Assembly (NCBI RefSeq): GCF_048773025.1
Contig: NC_133550.1
Coordinates: 8,482,176 to 8,546,175, forward strand
Source: Camelus bactrianus
Lineage: Eukaryota > Chordata > Mammalia > Artiodactyla > Camelidae
Reading direction: 5' to 3'
Length of the DNA stretch: 64,000 nt
Both the position numbers and the translations under genes were made by a program. The notes under the pieces are model-generated. The model was given only the letters and a program-made list of their open reading frames with translations. It had not been told where the DNA came from and ran no database searches. Below, piece by piece: positions 33,939 through 43,208 of this stretch. Positions within the stretch are counted from its first letter, which is position 1. The number at the start of each line of letters is the position of its first letter.

Positions 33939-33976
33939 GGCTCCGTGGCGCAATGGATAGCGCATTGGACTTCTAA
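33939..33976 (+). pseudogene. 5' half of tRNA-Arg(TCT), probable tailless retropseudogene
   Basis: From 33939 the sequence GGCTCCGTGGCGCAATGGAT and onward to ...TTGGACTTCTAA at 33976 reads as the acceptor 5' strand, D arm (A box TGGCGCAATGG), anticodon-stem 5' strand and anticodon loop (CTTCTAA) of mammalian tRNA-Arg(TCT). It matches the remembered sequence without an evident mismatch. The 3' half, T arm and B box are absent, so it cannot make a tRNA. An exact 18-bp direct repeat (33915-33932 and 33970-33987) brackets it, overlapping the loop end by seven bases. Six extra bases (CCAGGT, 33933-33938) precede the tRNA start. There is no A tail. This is the signature of the mammalian class called tailless retropseudogenes, formed from 3'-truncated tRNA or SINE RNAs that end in a loop. 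Confidence 0.8.
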
Positions 33977-33987
33977 AACATGCCCCT
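33970..33987. repeat. 18-bp direct repeat, right copy (target-site duplication)
   Basis: Exact second copy of 33915-33932. Its first seven bases also complete the tRNA anticodon loop. Confidence 0.85.
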
Positions 33988-34745
33988 TCATCTCATTCGT
34001 CTTTTCCATCTTTTATCCTCATCCCGTGGTCTCGCTGGTTCAAGCCATTCTTCACCCAGTCCTCACGCATCTTGCCCCCTCTTCTCCAAAGCTTCCCTCT
34101 TTATTACACCAAGTGGGAGTTGTTTCTAAAACAATCCTCACTCCGCCCGTATCTTCTGCACCCAGTCTTATTTTTTCACCGCTCTTTCCAACATACTCCC
34201 AGGTTCTCGATTTCTCGGGGTGGGGAATTAGCGCGTAGGCTTCAGAGTCAGGACTGTGTGTGAAACAGTGTACACGGCTGTTTTCAGACTTTCCGGCCCC
34301 AGCGTGGGAATCTGCATTTAAAGGGTTTCCTCCAGGTGACCCTCGTGTGCCTTAAAGTGGAGAGTCTCGGCACGCTTGCCTCTTCGACCCTCACCGCCTG
34401 AGCGCCTCTGTAACTTCTGGAAAACACGCCACTTCCGCACAGGGTTGCAGCCCCCAATATGTGTTCACTTGTGTTGGTTTCTGATTGTGTTTGTCCACCT
34501 CAGGGCGGGGCTTCCCAGCGCAGAGTCCTGTTTATACCACGTGATGAGGAAGAAGGCTCTGTGGGTTGGGAGTTGGACAAGCTGGCTTCTAGCGCCAGTT
34601 CTAACTGCGAGGAAGAACGTGGGCTCCCACAGCCTCAGTTTGCTCACAGGCCAGCGTGAGAACCAGCAGAGACGATGAAGAAGTTCCCCTGTGTTTTAAA
34701 ACCCCCTTTCGATGTCATTGTCATAGAGACGTCAAGAGTTTTGCT
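33988..34745. other. Unique intergenic sequence
   Basis: No repeat recognised. Frames at 33906-34238 and 34376-34678 are chance frames in GC-moderate DNA; the first runs through the tRNA half. Confidence 0.35.
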
Positions 34746-34749
34746 CTCA

Positions 34750-34935
34750 CACCTGTGTTAGAATCTTAGCTTTGCCATCAGCTTTGTAATTTTAAGTGAA
34801 GAATAATTTCTCTGAGTCTCAGTTTCAATGGGGATAATAACACAGACCTTTAAAGGTGGCTATGAAGAGAACATATGTTGAGTGTCTGTCACGACAGATC
34901 TATAAGAAGGTCCTGGTGTGTTACTATTAATCTGT
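34750..34935 (+). mobile_element. MIR SINE
   Basis: 'gttagaatcttagctttgcc', 'tttctctgagtctcagtttc' and 'ggggataataacacagacct' give the forward MIR order. First of a local MIR cluster. Confidence 0.7.
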
Positions 34936-35029
34936 TCCCTCCCTCACTTCTCATGATGCTGGCTAAAGACATATTCTTTCCTGAACACTGCTCCAACATA
35001 GCTTGCTATCTGTAGACAGTTGAGTTTAG

Positions 35030-35220
35030 TGATAAAACATGAAGCTAGCTGTGTTTAAACTTGGCTTCACTGCTTAATAACTCAATTACTCTGTACATGT
35101 TACGTTAACTTTTTTGAAACGGGGATGCTAGTATTATCCTTATGATCAAGTTGTTATGAGGCTTAAATAAAATAAAAAATATGTAAATGCCCAGCCAATG
35201 TGAATGGTAGCTGTTACTGA
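35030..35220 (+). mobile_element. MIR SINE
   Basis: 'aacttggcttcactgcttaa', 'gaaacggggatgctagtatt' and 'tgttatgaggcttaaataaa' mark a forward MIR, about 100 bp after the previous one. Confidence 0.7.
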
Positions 35221-35249
35221 TACGTCTTCCTAGGGTTGGCCTGATCCAA

Positions 35250-35480
35250 CTGAAATGTATTGTCTGGGAGTCAAGAGACCTAACTTAAGAGTTCTGGAAC
35301 AGATCTTGGGTGAGTTACGTCAGCTGCCTGTACTTCAGTTTCCTCCTCTACAAAATGGCACTAATAATAACCCATTCCACGGTGCACCAAGAGAATTAAG
35401 TAAGGAAACACGTGGGCAATATGTTCAAAAGGCAAGGAGCTATACAAGGCACGACATATTTATTGTTATTATTTTCTTTG
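35250..35480 (+). mobile_element. MIR SINE
   Basis: 'gggagtcaagagacctaact', 'cagtttcctcctctacaaaa' and 'aggagctatacaaggcacga' give the forward MIR order. Confidence 0.7.
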
Positions 35481-35514
35481 TATCCATCAAATGAAGGAAT
35501 TAAACTAAATAATA

Positions 35515-35740
35515 GCCAATGTTTATTTAAAATGTACCGTGTTACAGGCATTTGATCCTCTGATTTAATCCTCACAAAAATCCACTGGAATAGATATTAC
35601 AATTCCTCTTTTACAGCATGTGAAAATAGAGGTTCAGAGAAGCCAAGTGACTTGCTCAAGAAGTCACACCCAGTAAGTTGCAGAACTGGAACTGGAAACC
35701 AGGGAGGCTGACACCAAACATTTAACCACTGTCAAAAGAC
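35515..35740 (-). mobile_element. MIR SINE
   Basis: 'tttaatcctcacaaaaatcc', 'ttcagagaagccaagtgact' and 'gcagaactggaactggaaac' give the reverse MIR order. It lies next to a forward copy in inverted arrangement. Confidence 0.75.
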
Positions 35741-36064
35741 CTCTAAGATCCCCTCTGGCCAGTTGATTCTGCTCTCTTGGCTGTGGCTCTTTTATGGAGA
35801 GATTGGACGTGGTATCGGAAAAACAAGATGGAGGCTGTCAAAGTGAGTGGAAAATCCCTAGATTTTAAAAACAGAACAAGGCAGCTGTCACATGCCTGAA
35901 TGTTGCCTTCACGGGGGGTTCTGGATTGTTCTTGGTCGGAGATGGAAGCCAGCTTGATCCTGCAGACTTTCCCTTCATCTTCATGGACTGAAGAAGGCTG
36001 AAGTATTTAGTTCCCTCACAGAAAAGGCTAGCTCCTGTCTCTCCTAATTTTCTCTATATCTTAG
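35741..36064. other. Unique intergenic sequence
   Basis: Nothing recognised. Confidence 0.3.
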
Positions 36065-36200
36065 ATCTCAGTAACACGAGGCATAGTTGCCTCCATTTTG
36101 CAGACGAGAAAACTGAGGTTCAGAATAGTTAAGGGCTCTGATCCACAAAGGTAAACCTGTTAGGATTGAATATATATCTCTTGATGCCAAGTCCAGTATT
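36065..36200 (-). mobile_element. MIR SINE fragment
   Basis: 'ttttgcagacgagaaaactg' and the following 'aggttcagaatagttaaggg' are reverse MIR core. Confidence 0.6.
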
Positions 36201-36279
36201 TTCATTTCTCCACTCTTCTACATATGTTTTTATCTCTAACTGGTCTAACTTGAAAACTGTGATTTACATAAATATTAAA

Positions 36280-36475
36280 ATGTCTTACATTGACATCACG
36301 CCTTACAATGTGCTCCTATCTTATCTGTCGTCACAACAGATCTTGAGTGAAACTCTTTCACAGGTGAGAAAACTAAGGTCCAAATAGACTAATGGCTTGC
36401 CAAAATTCACACAGCTAGTCAGAAATATAACCAGAATTATAATTCTTCATGTTTTGTATATTCTACCACACCACT
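36280..36475 (-). mobile_element. MIR SINE
   Basis: 'caggtgagaaaactaaggtc' and 'aaaattcacacagctagtca' are reverse MIR core. Sixth MIR within about 1.7 kb. Confidence 0.65.
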
Positions 36476-36844
36476 CGTAGTGACTTGGATAATAAGATAC
36501 TTTAATAACCATTCATTTTATAGAAAAATAAGCAAACCAAAGACTAATATCAAGAACCCAAGTCAACGGAGAATCACATTCGAAATTGTGCTTTTTCTAT
36601 GAAAGTAATTGAAGGGATTCTTTTAAAGATCCATTTTAAAATTTATGAATAATGATAGGGGTTTCAGTTGATTAAAAGAAGTCAGTATTCTTTTGAGAAA
36701 TGAAAGAATTGTTCTATTATAAAACATATAACAATATATACAAAATAATAAAAATATATAAAATATAAAAAGGCTTTTGGCTTTGATTGGGATCTTAGTT
36801 AAGCAAATGAGTGAAGACATCTGAAATTTATATTCTTTCACTAA
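36476..36844. other. AT-rich sequence
   Basis: Strongly AT-rich, with ATATATAAAATATAAAA-type runs near 36735-36770. No element named. Confidence 0.35.
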
Positions 36845-36930
36845 TTAATTCTTTCATTCATTATTCACCAACTGCTTCTTGCCAAGTGCTCTGCAATGTT
36901 TGCTGTACTAATGATTACAAAAGACCATTT
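36845..36930 (-). mobile_element. L2 LINE terminal fragment
   Basis: 'tctttcattcattattcacc' followed by 'ttgccaagtgctctgcaatg' reads as reverse L2 3' terminus. Confidence 0.5.
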
Positions 36931-37171
36931 GCGATACATTTATAAACAAACCACAATCAAAAGTAGAGTTAAATTGTTTGGTCTCCATGCGTGGAAGATT
37001 AGACTTTATGTCATTGCTTTTCTCTTTCCATGGAAATGACAGTGTAGATTAACATCACACCAGCGGCATTTCATCCAGGCCAAGAAGGAACAAAAAAGGC
37101 AGTTCAGTTTGTAGTTGAATAGTCCTTATTCTTCTATTTTGCAGGTTTTCTTTCCTACCCTCCCAAAGTTG

Positions 37172-37221
37172 CTGTGTGTGTGTATGTGTGGGGGGTATGT
37201 GTGTGTGTGTGTGTGTGCGTG
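37172..37221. repeat. (TG)n microsatellite, interrupted
   Basis: GT repeats broken by a TATGTGTGGGGGGTATG segment. Confidence 0.8.
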
Positions 37222-38835
37222 ACTAATCTGGGGCTTATTTTCATTTGGAAAAAAACCTGTGTTTTACCTACAAGAAGAAAGATAAACTTAAGTGAAATTG
37301 CATTTAAAAAATTAAATCCACATTGTTGCTTTACAGACTTAGAATTTATTTTTTAAGGGCATTAGGATTTGATTTATTAAAGGAATGGAAATGGGGATTT
37401 GGCCCATCTGCCATATGCTAATCCATACATCGGGAAGAAACCTACCAGCACAAGGTAGCAAAAAGAGAGTCTAACAGTGTACATGATGGAGTAGAGACTG
37501 GCCCCACCAGGGAGGCCGGCATGGCGCCATCAGCTGGGTTCAGCTGGCTTTGGAAGCTCTGCTAGCCTCCTACAGTCTCATCAGCTCTTCTCCTGACCAT
37601 GCCCTTTAGAAGCGGGCCACCACCCAAAGCAAGAACTAAGTCCATCATAGCACAGTTGGAATGAGAAACAAACAAAAGTCCTACACAAGTCCTCACGTGT
37701 CTGAGGTAGGAGAGCATCTCTGAAGGTCCCTACGCCTAAGGCTGGCCAGAAGGGCCGCTCCATTCCCACTTCACGTGGCTCATTGTTGCTGTGTGTTTGA
37801 ATGTGGAATGTAGGAGACTTTGGTCGGCCCGACATGTTTCGGCACACCCACATTGGGGTTTTCCGTAAGAAACTTTACCTGTGGAAATGGAATATCCTGT
37901 AGTTCTCAGACAATGTAGTTACTCCAGGAGCCTTTGTAAGGTCATTCTGAAGATTCCTAATAACCAAAAGCTGTTTCTTCACTGAGAACCAAGAAAAAAA
38001 TGTCCATGACCCCAGAACAACTTTCTTTTTTATGAGAATATATTTCTCTTTTGACTATAACTTTAATTAAACTCTATTAACTTTAATTTAATTTAAGCTA
38101 TTTAAATAGTTCAAGTGCTATTAAACTCAAAGAACGTGAGGTTTTTTGTTTTTTTTTTTTTAAGGTATTTAGTTCCTGGGCAGTTTTCCTCGATCTCACA
38201 CAGCCTTAATTACTATCCACTTATTGTTAAGTATATCATAAAATAAAATATACTGGATAAATTGCATTAATCTTCATAAAAGTAAACTTTAAGCAGAGCC
38301 ATAAACTAACCAAAATCAGAAGTACAATAAAAAGACAAAGTACATAAAACATCTTCAAACACTCGGACCCCCGTGGATGGCAGATTTTATTGCATCCTTC
38401 TGTTATTTCTATGGAAATGAGAACGGACATTTTCATGTATGGAGTATTATTATGTAATATTTCCATCTAGTATGTGATTTTCTTTCTTTTCTCCATGCCC
38501 TGTTTTAGTGCCTGTCCCCAAAGGTAGAGCTGCTCTGCATCTACAGTTATTTTCAGAGCTTTGCCAGTGCATTTTTACTAAGAGGAATGAAATAAATTTG
38601 ATTTTGAAGAAATATGTTTTCCTTCCATGATTACTCGTACAATTGAGGCACCCTGGTTCATACTAGTAAGCAGGGAAAGGGGACTATTTAATTATATCCT
38701 AATGAACATTTGCAGTTATACAATTTTTAAAATCCGTAAGAAATTTTAAAAAGTGCTTTCCATCAAGCAGTATATTGCTTGGATTTTATTTTCAAACATA
38801 CCATCCATTAAATCACTCCGAGTCAAAATTTTCAT
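37222..38835. other. Unique intergenic sequence
   Basis: About 1.6 kb without recognised repeats. The left half is GC-moderate. The 38030-38115 segment is rich in TTTAATT/AATTAAA steps. A T13-type run lies near 38148. Confidence 0.35.
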
Positions 38836-38837
38836 TG

Positions 38838-39060
38838 TCATAGAATGATAGCCCTAAACCTCGGGATCACTGGTGCTTGGACTTGGAAGCCATCTTGGAT
38901 GTCTTCAAGTCCAGGCCTCACCAACAGATGTTTCACTAAACCTTTTCTAATTTGCACTATTGTACACCATTGTGAACGAGACATTGCTTAAATACCTCCA
39001 GGTACTATCAGAGAAGGCAACCTGTTCTGGAGCTGAACGGTGCTCCTAATTAGGAGATAG
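38838..39060. mobile_element. L3/CR1-type LINE fragment
   Basis: 'tagaatgatagccctaaacc' followed by 'cttaaatacctccaggtact', 'gagaaggcaacctgttctgg' and 'agctgaacggtgctcctaat' resembles mammalian L3 (CR1 clade) 3' sequence. Very old and diverged. Confidence 0.5.
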
Positions 39061-39061
39061 C

Positions 39062-39185
39062 TCTTGAGCACCCAGTATGGGCAAGACACTCTTCTAGACA
39101 GTACAAAGGATATAAATTTGAGTCAGACTTTACTTTTGTACATAAATTGTACAAAAAAGTGTAAACTCAAGTTGAGGACATAATA
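39062..39185 (-). mobile_element. L2 LINE fragment
   Basis: 'gagcacccagtatgggcaag' and 'acactcttctagacagtaca' match the reverse L2 3' end. Confidence 0.55.
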
Positions 39186-40019
39186 CATTTGCATGAAAAA
39201 GCAACACTACTAGCAGAACTGTGTCCGCTTGCCCGTTTAGATTTCAGATGCTCGAATCTTCGCTAAAGAGTTGAAGCAGTTGCCTGCTCATCGGGGCCTC
39301 TACTTTGGACATTGTCTCTCCTGAATCGCCTAAGATGCATCTCCTTAAGTTTGCACCTCAACTTTCCTTGCCTTCCCACCAACTTTTAATTGATGATGTA
39401 TTTGCATAAACATGTGAGAATTTGATTGGCACTTCCTGGAGACGCTTCGCCTGACTACATTTGGAGTTCCTGTCTCACAATTCACGGGCAGGCAGTCCCC
39501 ACCCTCACATCCACTGTAAGATTCCAGAACACTCGGCCACAGGTGCTGGCTCAGCCTCAGTGCCCCAGCGCTGCAGAAGCCGGTGAAGCCAGGCATGCAT
39601 GTCACGGAGAATAGCAGGTCATGGAGGCCTGGAGAAATGGAAAGTTCTCCTTTGAAAGAGTCCACTAGGAATTGGGGAGCCCTTCTGCTGAATGCAGAAA
39701 CCACCACCCTTCTCAAATATGGAGTCACTTTAACCTCCAAAAACCTCTTGGCCAGTCACTGGATTAACACTATTAGTGTCTGTTGATAAAGAAAATAATA
39801 ATACAATTAATTGCCCTGGAAATACTTTTAGATTATTTCCTATTTGATTAATTCTAATATTTCCAAAAATAATGGCACTCTTACATGAAAGACATTATTC
39901 ATTCCAACTGTCAGTAGTGCTTGGTGTATATGTAGCTTTATGATATCTTGGCAATAATGCCTTGGGCCCCAGGAATACATGTTTCATAGACTTTGAACCA
40001 TATAATGATAAAAATATAA
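39186..40019. other. Unique intergenic sequence
   Basis: Frames on both strands at 39345-39786 overlap and have no recognised domain. Confidence 0.35.
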
Positions 40020-40225
40020 TTATGGAATCATACTGTGCAAAGCAAATTACATACTGTATCTCTTTTAGTCCTCAAAACCACTCTGTGGAGCCTGAACTGT
40101 CAAACTTGATCTTACGGGTGGGGAAACCAAGACTTCCAGAGAATGAGTCACTTGCCCTGGACGTAGAGGTAGCGGTGACAGAGCTGAAGTCTGACCCAGA
40201 TCTGACTGCCCTGAGACACTGACTC
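40020..40225 (-). mobile_element. MIR SINE
   Basis: 'tcctcaaaaccactctgtgg', 'acgggtggggaaaccaagac' and 'gtgacagagctgaagtctga' give the reverse MIR order. Confidence 0.7.
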
Positions 40226-40395
40226 TATGACTTTACCATCAGGCGCCAGGAAGGGGGTTGCAAACAAAGGTAAGGGTCTGAGGTGGTTGAGTGTAAGACC
40301 CATACCCACGTTGCCACCATGCCCAGCCCCGCCACCTCTGTGATTAGCTGATATCTCAGCCGTTCCCTGGAGCTAATGGAAACTTGACAGAGAAG

Positions 40396-40398
<3 letters not shown>
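40226..40398. other. Unique intergenic sequence
   Basis: Nothing recognised. Confidence 0.3.

Positions 40399-40433
<35 letters not shown>
40399..40433. repeat. (AC)n microsatellite
   Basis: About 17 uninterrupted AC units; likely length-polymorphic. Confidence 0.95.
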
Positions 40434-40434
<1 letters not shown>

Positions 40435-40659
40435 CGGAGTATGTTTCAGGTTCCTGTAGCAACCAGAGTTAATGTTAAAATTAGACTCAGTTGACTTCAC
40501 TTCTCCATCCAATTTTTTCTGAGTGCTTTCCAGGTGCGTTTCTACAGCACGATCACCACCTAGGTTAGCTCAATACATTTCTTGGTTTTCCATCCTAACC
40601 AAAGTGAGATAATCATGTAATTATTCATCTGGGTCCTCCAAGGGAACACAAGGACAATC

Positions 40660-41240
40660 AGAAGATTCAATACTGATAAAACAGAGGAAGGGAGAAGGAT
40701 AGTAAAGAGGAGAAGCAAATAAAATACTATAGGAGTTAAGAGGAGGGAAGTGCTATTTTGACCTTATTAGGTCAGAGAAGGCTTTATGTAAAAATGAGTC
40801 AGCATTTTTCCTGGATATTGCGTAATAGTTAAGCTTTGATAACTTCAAGTTGATGAGGGGATGGGCCTCTCGGCAGGGGGACCATTCCTTTGTCATCTAA
40901 ATCAGGACATTTTAGAGCATAAAAAGGGGCACCTTTAATAACTGCACCTAAGCAACAGACCAAATTGGGACAGTCCTAGGAAAACTACACATGTAGTCGC
41001 TCAAATTACAGGGGAAGGAGTTGAAGAGCTCTTTCTATGTGATTAGAGCAAGACAAGGGAATAGTGAAAAATAAAATTAGAAAAGTGCATTGGGACCACA
41101 AGGTGAAGGTCTTGAGTGCCAGGTGGTATTTTATAGACAGTCCAGTCACTGAACATTTGTAAGCAGGTAGATACATGATATAAACAAAACTGTCCCTCAG
41201 CAAGACGGATTTGGCAGCAGAGAGTAAGATGGATGGCAGA
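40660..41240 (-). mobile_element. L2 LINE fragment(s), diverged
   Basis: 'ggtcagagaaggctttatgt' and, further right, 'attgggaccacaaggtgaag' and 'agcaagacggatttggcagc' fit reverse L2 internal 3' sequence. It could be two pieces of one copy. Confidence 0.4.
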
Positions 41241-41619
41241 GGGCAGACACAGGAATATTTACTCGCTGTGTCCATGATTTCTTTTCTCTCTACAAGTCTT
41301 CTTAGAGAATTTGCCTTGTCACAGTGTAAGTGAGGATAGCCCTGGGTTCCACCTATCCTTGTTTCTCTTGATTACATCTGATAAAACCAGGTGTAGACGT
41401 ATGACTTTTGCTGGTTCAAAGAGATATTTCCTCTTAAAAATGTGAAGTTGAGACCAGAAACCAACTCCTAAAACTATCGCGATGCATCCTTTGGGAATAC
41501 CTGAGGTGGACCATGAGCAAAAAACGAGTTTAGCAGAGAACTGGTGTGCTGTGCAGAGAGAGGTCAATACTGCAACTGCGCAGAGTGAAGCAGGTATGAG
41601 AGCCCATGTGCACGTGTGA
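41241..41619. other. Unique intergenic sequence
   Basis: Nothing recognised. Confidence 0.3.
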
Positions 41620-41734
41620 GAGAGAAGCAGAGAGACAGAGAGAGACTAAGACACAGAGAAGGAGGGACAAAGAGAGACAGAGAGAGAGGAAGATTGGAAG
41701 AGGAGAGGAGAGGGGAGGGAAGGGGAGAAAGAGA
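41620..41734. repeat. GA-rich homopurine tract
   Basis: A GAGAGA/CAGAGAGA-type simple repeat, ending in 39 consecutive purines at 41696-41734. It explains the Ser/Leu/Pro-rich minus-strand and Arg/Glu-rich plus-strand frames here. Confidence 0.85.
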
Positions 41735-41816
41735 TGCCACCTGATGGCTTTGAGGTCCTGGGATACCTGTGTGCCTCATGCACCGTGCAATTCCTCTGTG
41801 TTGTCATAATTAACTA

Positions 41817-42162
41817 CATTGACCCTAGAACAATGTGCGAGTTACGGGTGCCACCCTCTGAACAGTTGAAAATCCACACATATCTGCTTATAAGTCGGCC
41901 CTTCATATGTGCTGTTTCTCCATAGAAGTGGTTCCTCCTTATCCAGGGGTCTGCATCCTTGGATTCAACCAACCTCGAGTCATGTGGGACTCCAGTGTTT
42001 ACTATTGAAAAAACCTTCTAATCTGTAAAAAGACTGAATCACTGTACTGTATACCTGAAACAAATCTAATAACGTAAGTCAAATATGCTTCAGCAACAAC
42101 AAAACCGGCATATAAGTGGACACATGCAGTTCAAGCCTGTGTTGTTCAAGGCTCAACTGCAC
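41817..42162. mobile_element. Tigger-type (pogo/Tc1-mariner) DNA transposon, interrupted
   Basis: The left terminal repeat TGACCCTAGAACAATGTGCG and the right terminal TGTTGTTCAAGGCTCAACTG are diverged inverted repeats of the Tigger 'tgacccttgaacaac' type. The flanking 'cacttataagtcgg' and 'catataagtggacacatgca' blocks also fit. It is a short non-autonomous copy with no transposase frame. A separate L1 tail sits inside it. Confidence 0.75.
42013..42104 (+). mobile_element. L1 3' tail inserted in the Tigger element
   Basis: 'ctgaatcactgtactgtata', 'cctgaaacaaatctaataac' and 'gtaagtcaaatatgcttcag' is the cetartiodactyl L1 3' terminus, ending in an A-rich CAACAACAAAA tail. Tigger sequence resumes immediately on both sides, so this insertion is the younger event. 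Confidence 0.75.
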
Positions 42163-42187
42163 TTTTATCGTCATCTAATTTGATTAG

Positions 42188-42209
42188 ATTTGTTTTCTTG
42201 AAAACAAAT
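42188..42209. repeat. Perfect short inverted repeat
   Basis: ATTTGTTTTC and GAAAACAAAT are exact reverse complements separated by two bases. They lie just right of the Tigger end. Confidence 0.85.
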
Positions 42210-42641
42210 GTGTTCTAAGTCAAAGTAGGAAATGTTCCCTAGTAAGCTCTACCCATTGATTCTGGATCTGTCTTTTTGAACAACACAAAACCAGTTCCCT
42301 TCCTCTCATAATAGCCCTGCAAACATCTCAAGACAGACATTATTGTTTTATGCAGTTTCCTCTTCTTCAGGCTAAATATTTCTCCCTTTAGCAAGAGCTG
42401 TCCTGTCATCTGTTTCTTGCTAAAGATGGTACTCAAAAAGTTGAGGGCCTTATTTCAGATGTGTTCTGACCACTTCAAAAACCACTCAGCTCTTGCTTCA
42501 CAACCTTCTTTTCTCCTTGTGTGTCTTGACTCTAGAGGCAAGAAAATTAAAGCACTCACTGTCCCTGAATCTCTGCCAGTTATGGGGAGACAGAAAGAAC
42601 TTGTAGGATACCCTTAGCTAATGATCTGTAGGTAGAAGTCC
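42210..42641. other. Unique intergenic sequence
   Basis: Nothing recognised. A 66-codon frame at 42417-42617 has no known domain. Confidence 0.3.
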
Positions 42642-43208
42642 TGTTACTGAACCAAACTTGGGTCCACTCACCCGCATGTGATAGAGCCAGTCTACTGACA
42701 CCAGGCGGTGGTGAAGGAAAGTGCAGCGTTTACTGCAGGGCGCCAAGCAACGAGTCCAGGTAGCTAGTGCTCAAAAGGCCCGAACCCCCCGATAGCTTTC
42801 AGGGAAAGGTTTTAAAGACAGGGTGAGGGTAGGGGGTTGTGGGTGTATGATCAGCTCCTGGACGTTCTTCTGATTGGTGGGTGGTGAGGTCATCGGGAGC
42901 CAATGTCATCAGTCTTCTTGGTTCCAAATGGTCTGGGGTCCATGTGCTTGTGGGCAGCATGCAGTTAATGTCTTCCACCTGGTCGGGGTTTCAGTGTCTG
43001 CAAAACAGCTCAAAGGACATGGTTCAGAATACTATCTGTAGCCCTTGAGGAGGAACTAAAGTTCCCTGACTTTGTTTAATGGCTAAGCTATTATGATTCT
43101 GTCTTGCTTGGCTGTCTTCCTTTGTTTCTGCACCTTCTCACATCTCTGATTAAATTTGTTCTTTGTAATTCAGGGAAGGCCTAGGAGACTAAAATGTTTC
43201 TACCAACA
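42642..43208 (-). mobile_element. Solo LTR of an endogenous retrovirus (ERV1-like)
   Basis: On the minus strand the element begins TGTTGGTAGAAAC and ends CCCAAGTTTGGTTCAGTAACA, giving the TG...CA ends of a retroviral LTR of about 567 bp. A 'tgtctttaaaacc' promoter-like box and a poly(A)-signal-like CAGTAAAC followed by a CTTTCCTTC-type R/U5 region are in the right places for U3-R-U5. Text resembles artiodactyl ERV LTRs. No gag, pol or env lies beside it, so it is a solo LTR fossil. It looks younger than the MaLR copies. The exact family needs a library match. Confidence 0.65.

Noticed and set aside
33988-34060. A possible 3' half of the tRNA (a 'ctggttcaagcc' near 34035 resembles a B box)
   Set aside because: It does not match the T arm of tRNA-Arg(TCT), has no acceptor partner and lies beyond the right direct repeat.
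40225-40512. Minus-strand frame with a Cys-Val repeat
   Set aside because: The Cys-Val run is the (AC)n microsatellite read backwards.
41564-41809. Ser/Leu-rich and Arg/Glu-rich opposed frames
   Set aside because: Direct product of the homopurine tract.
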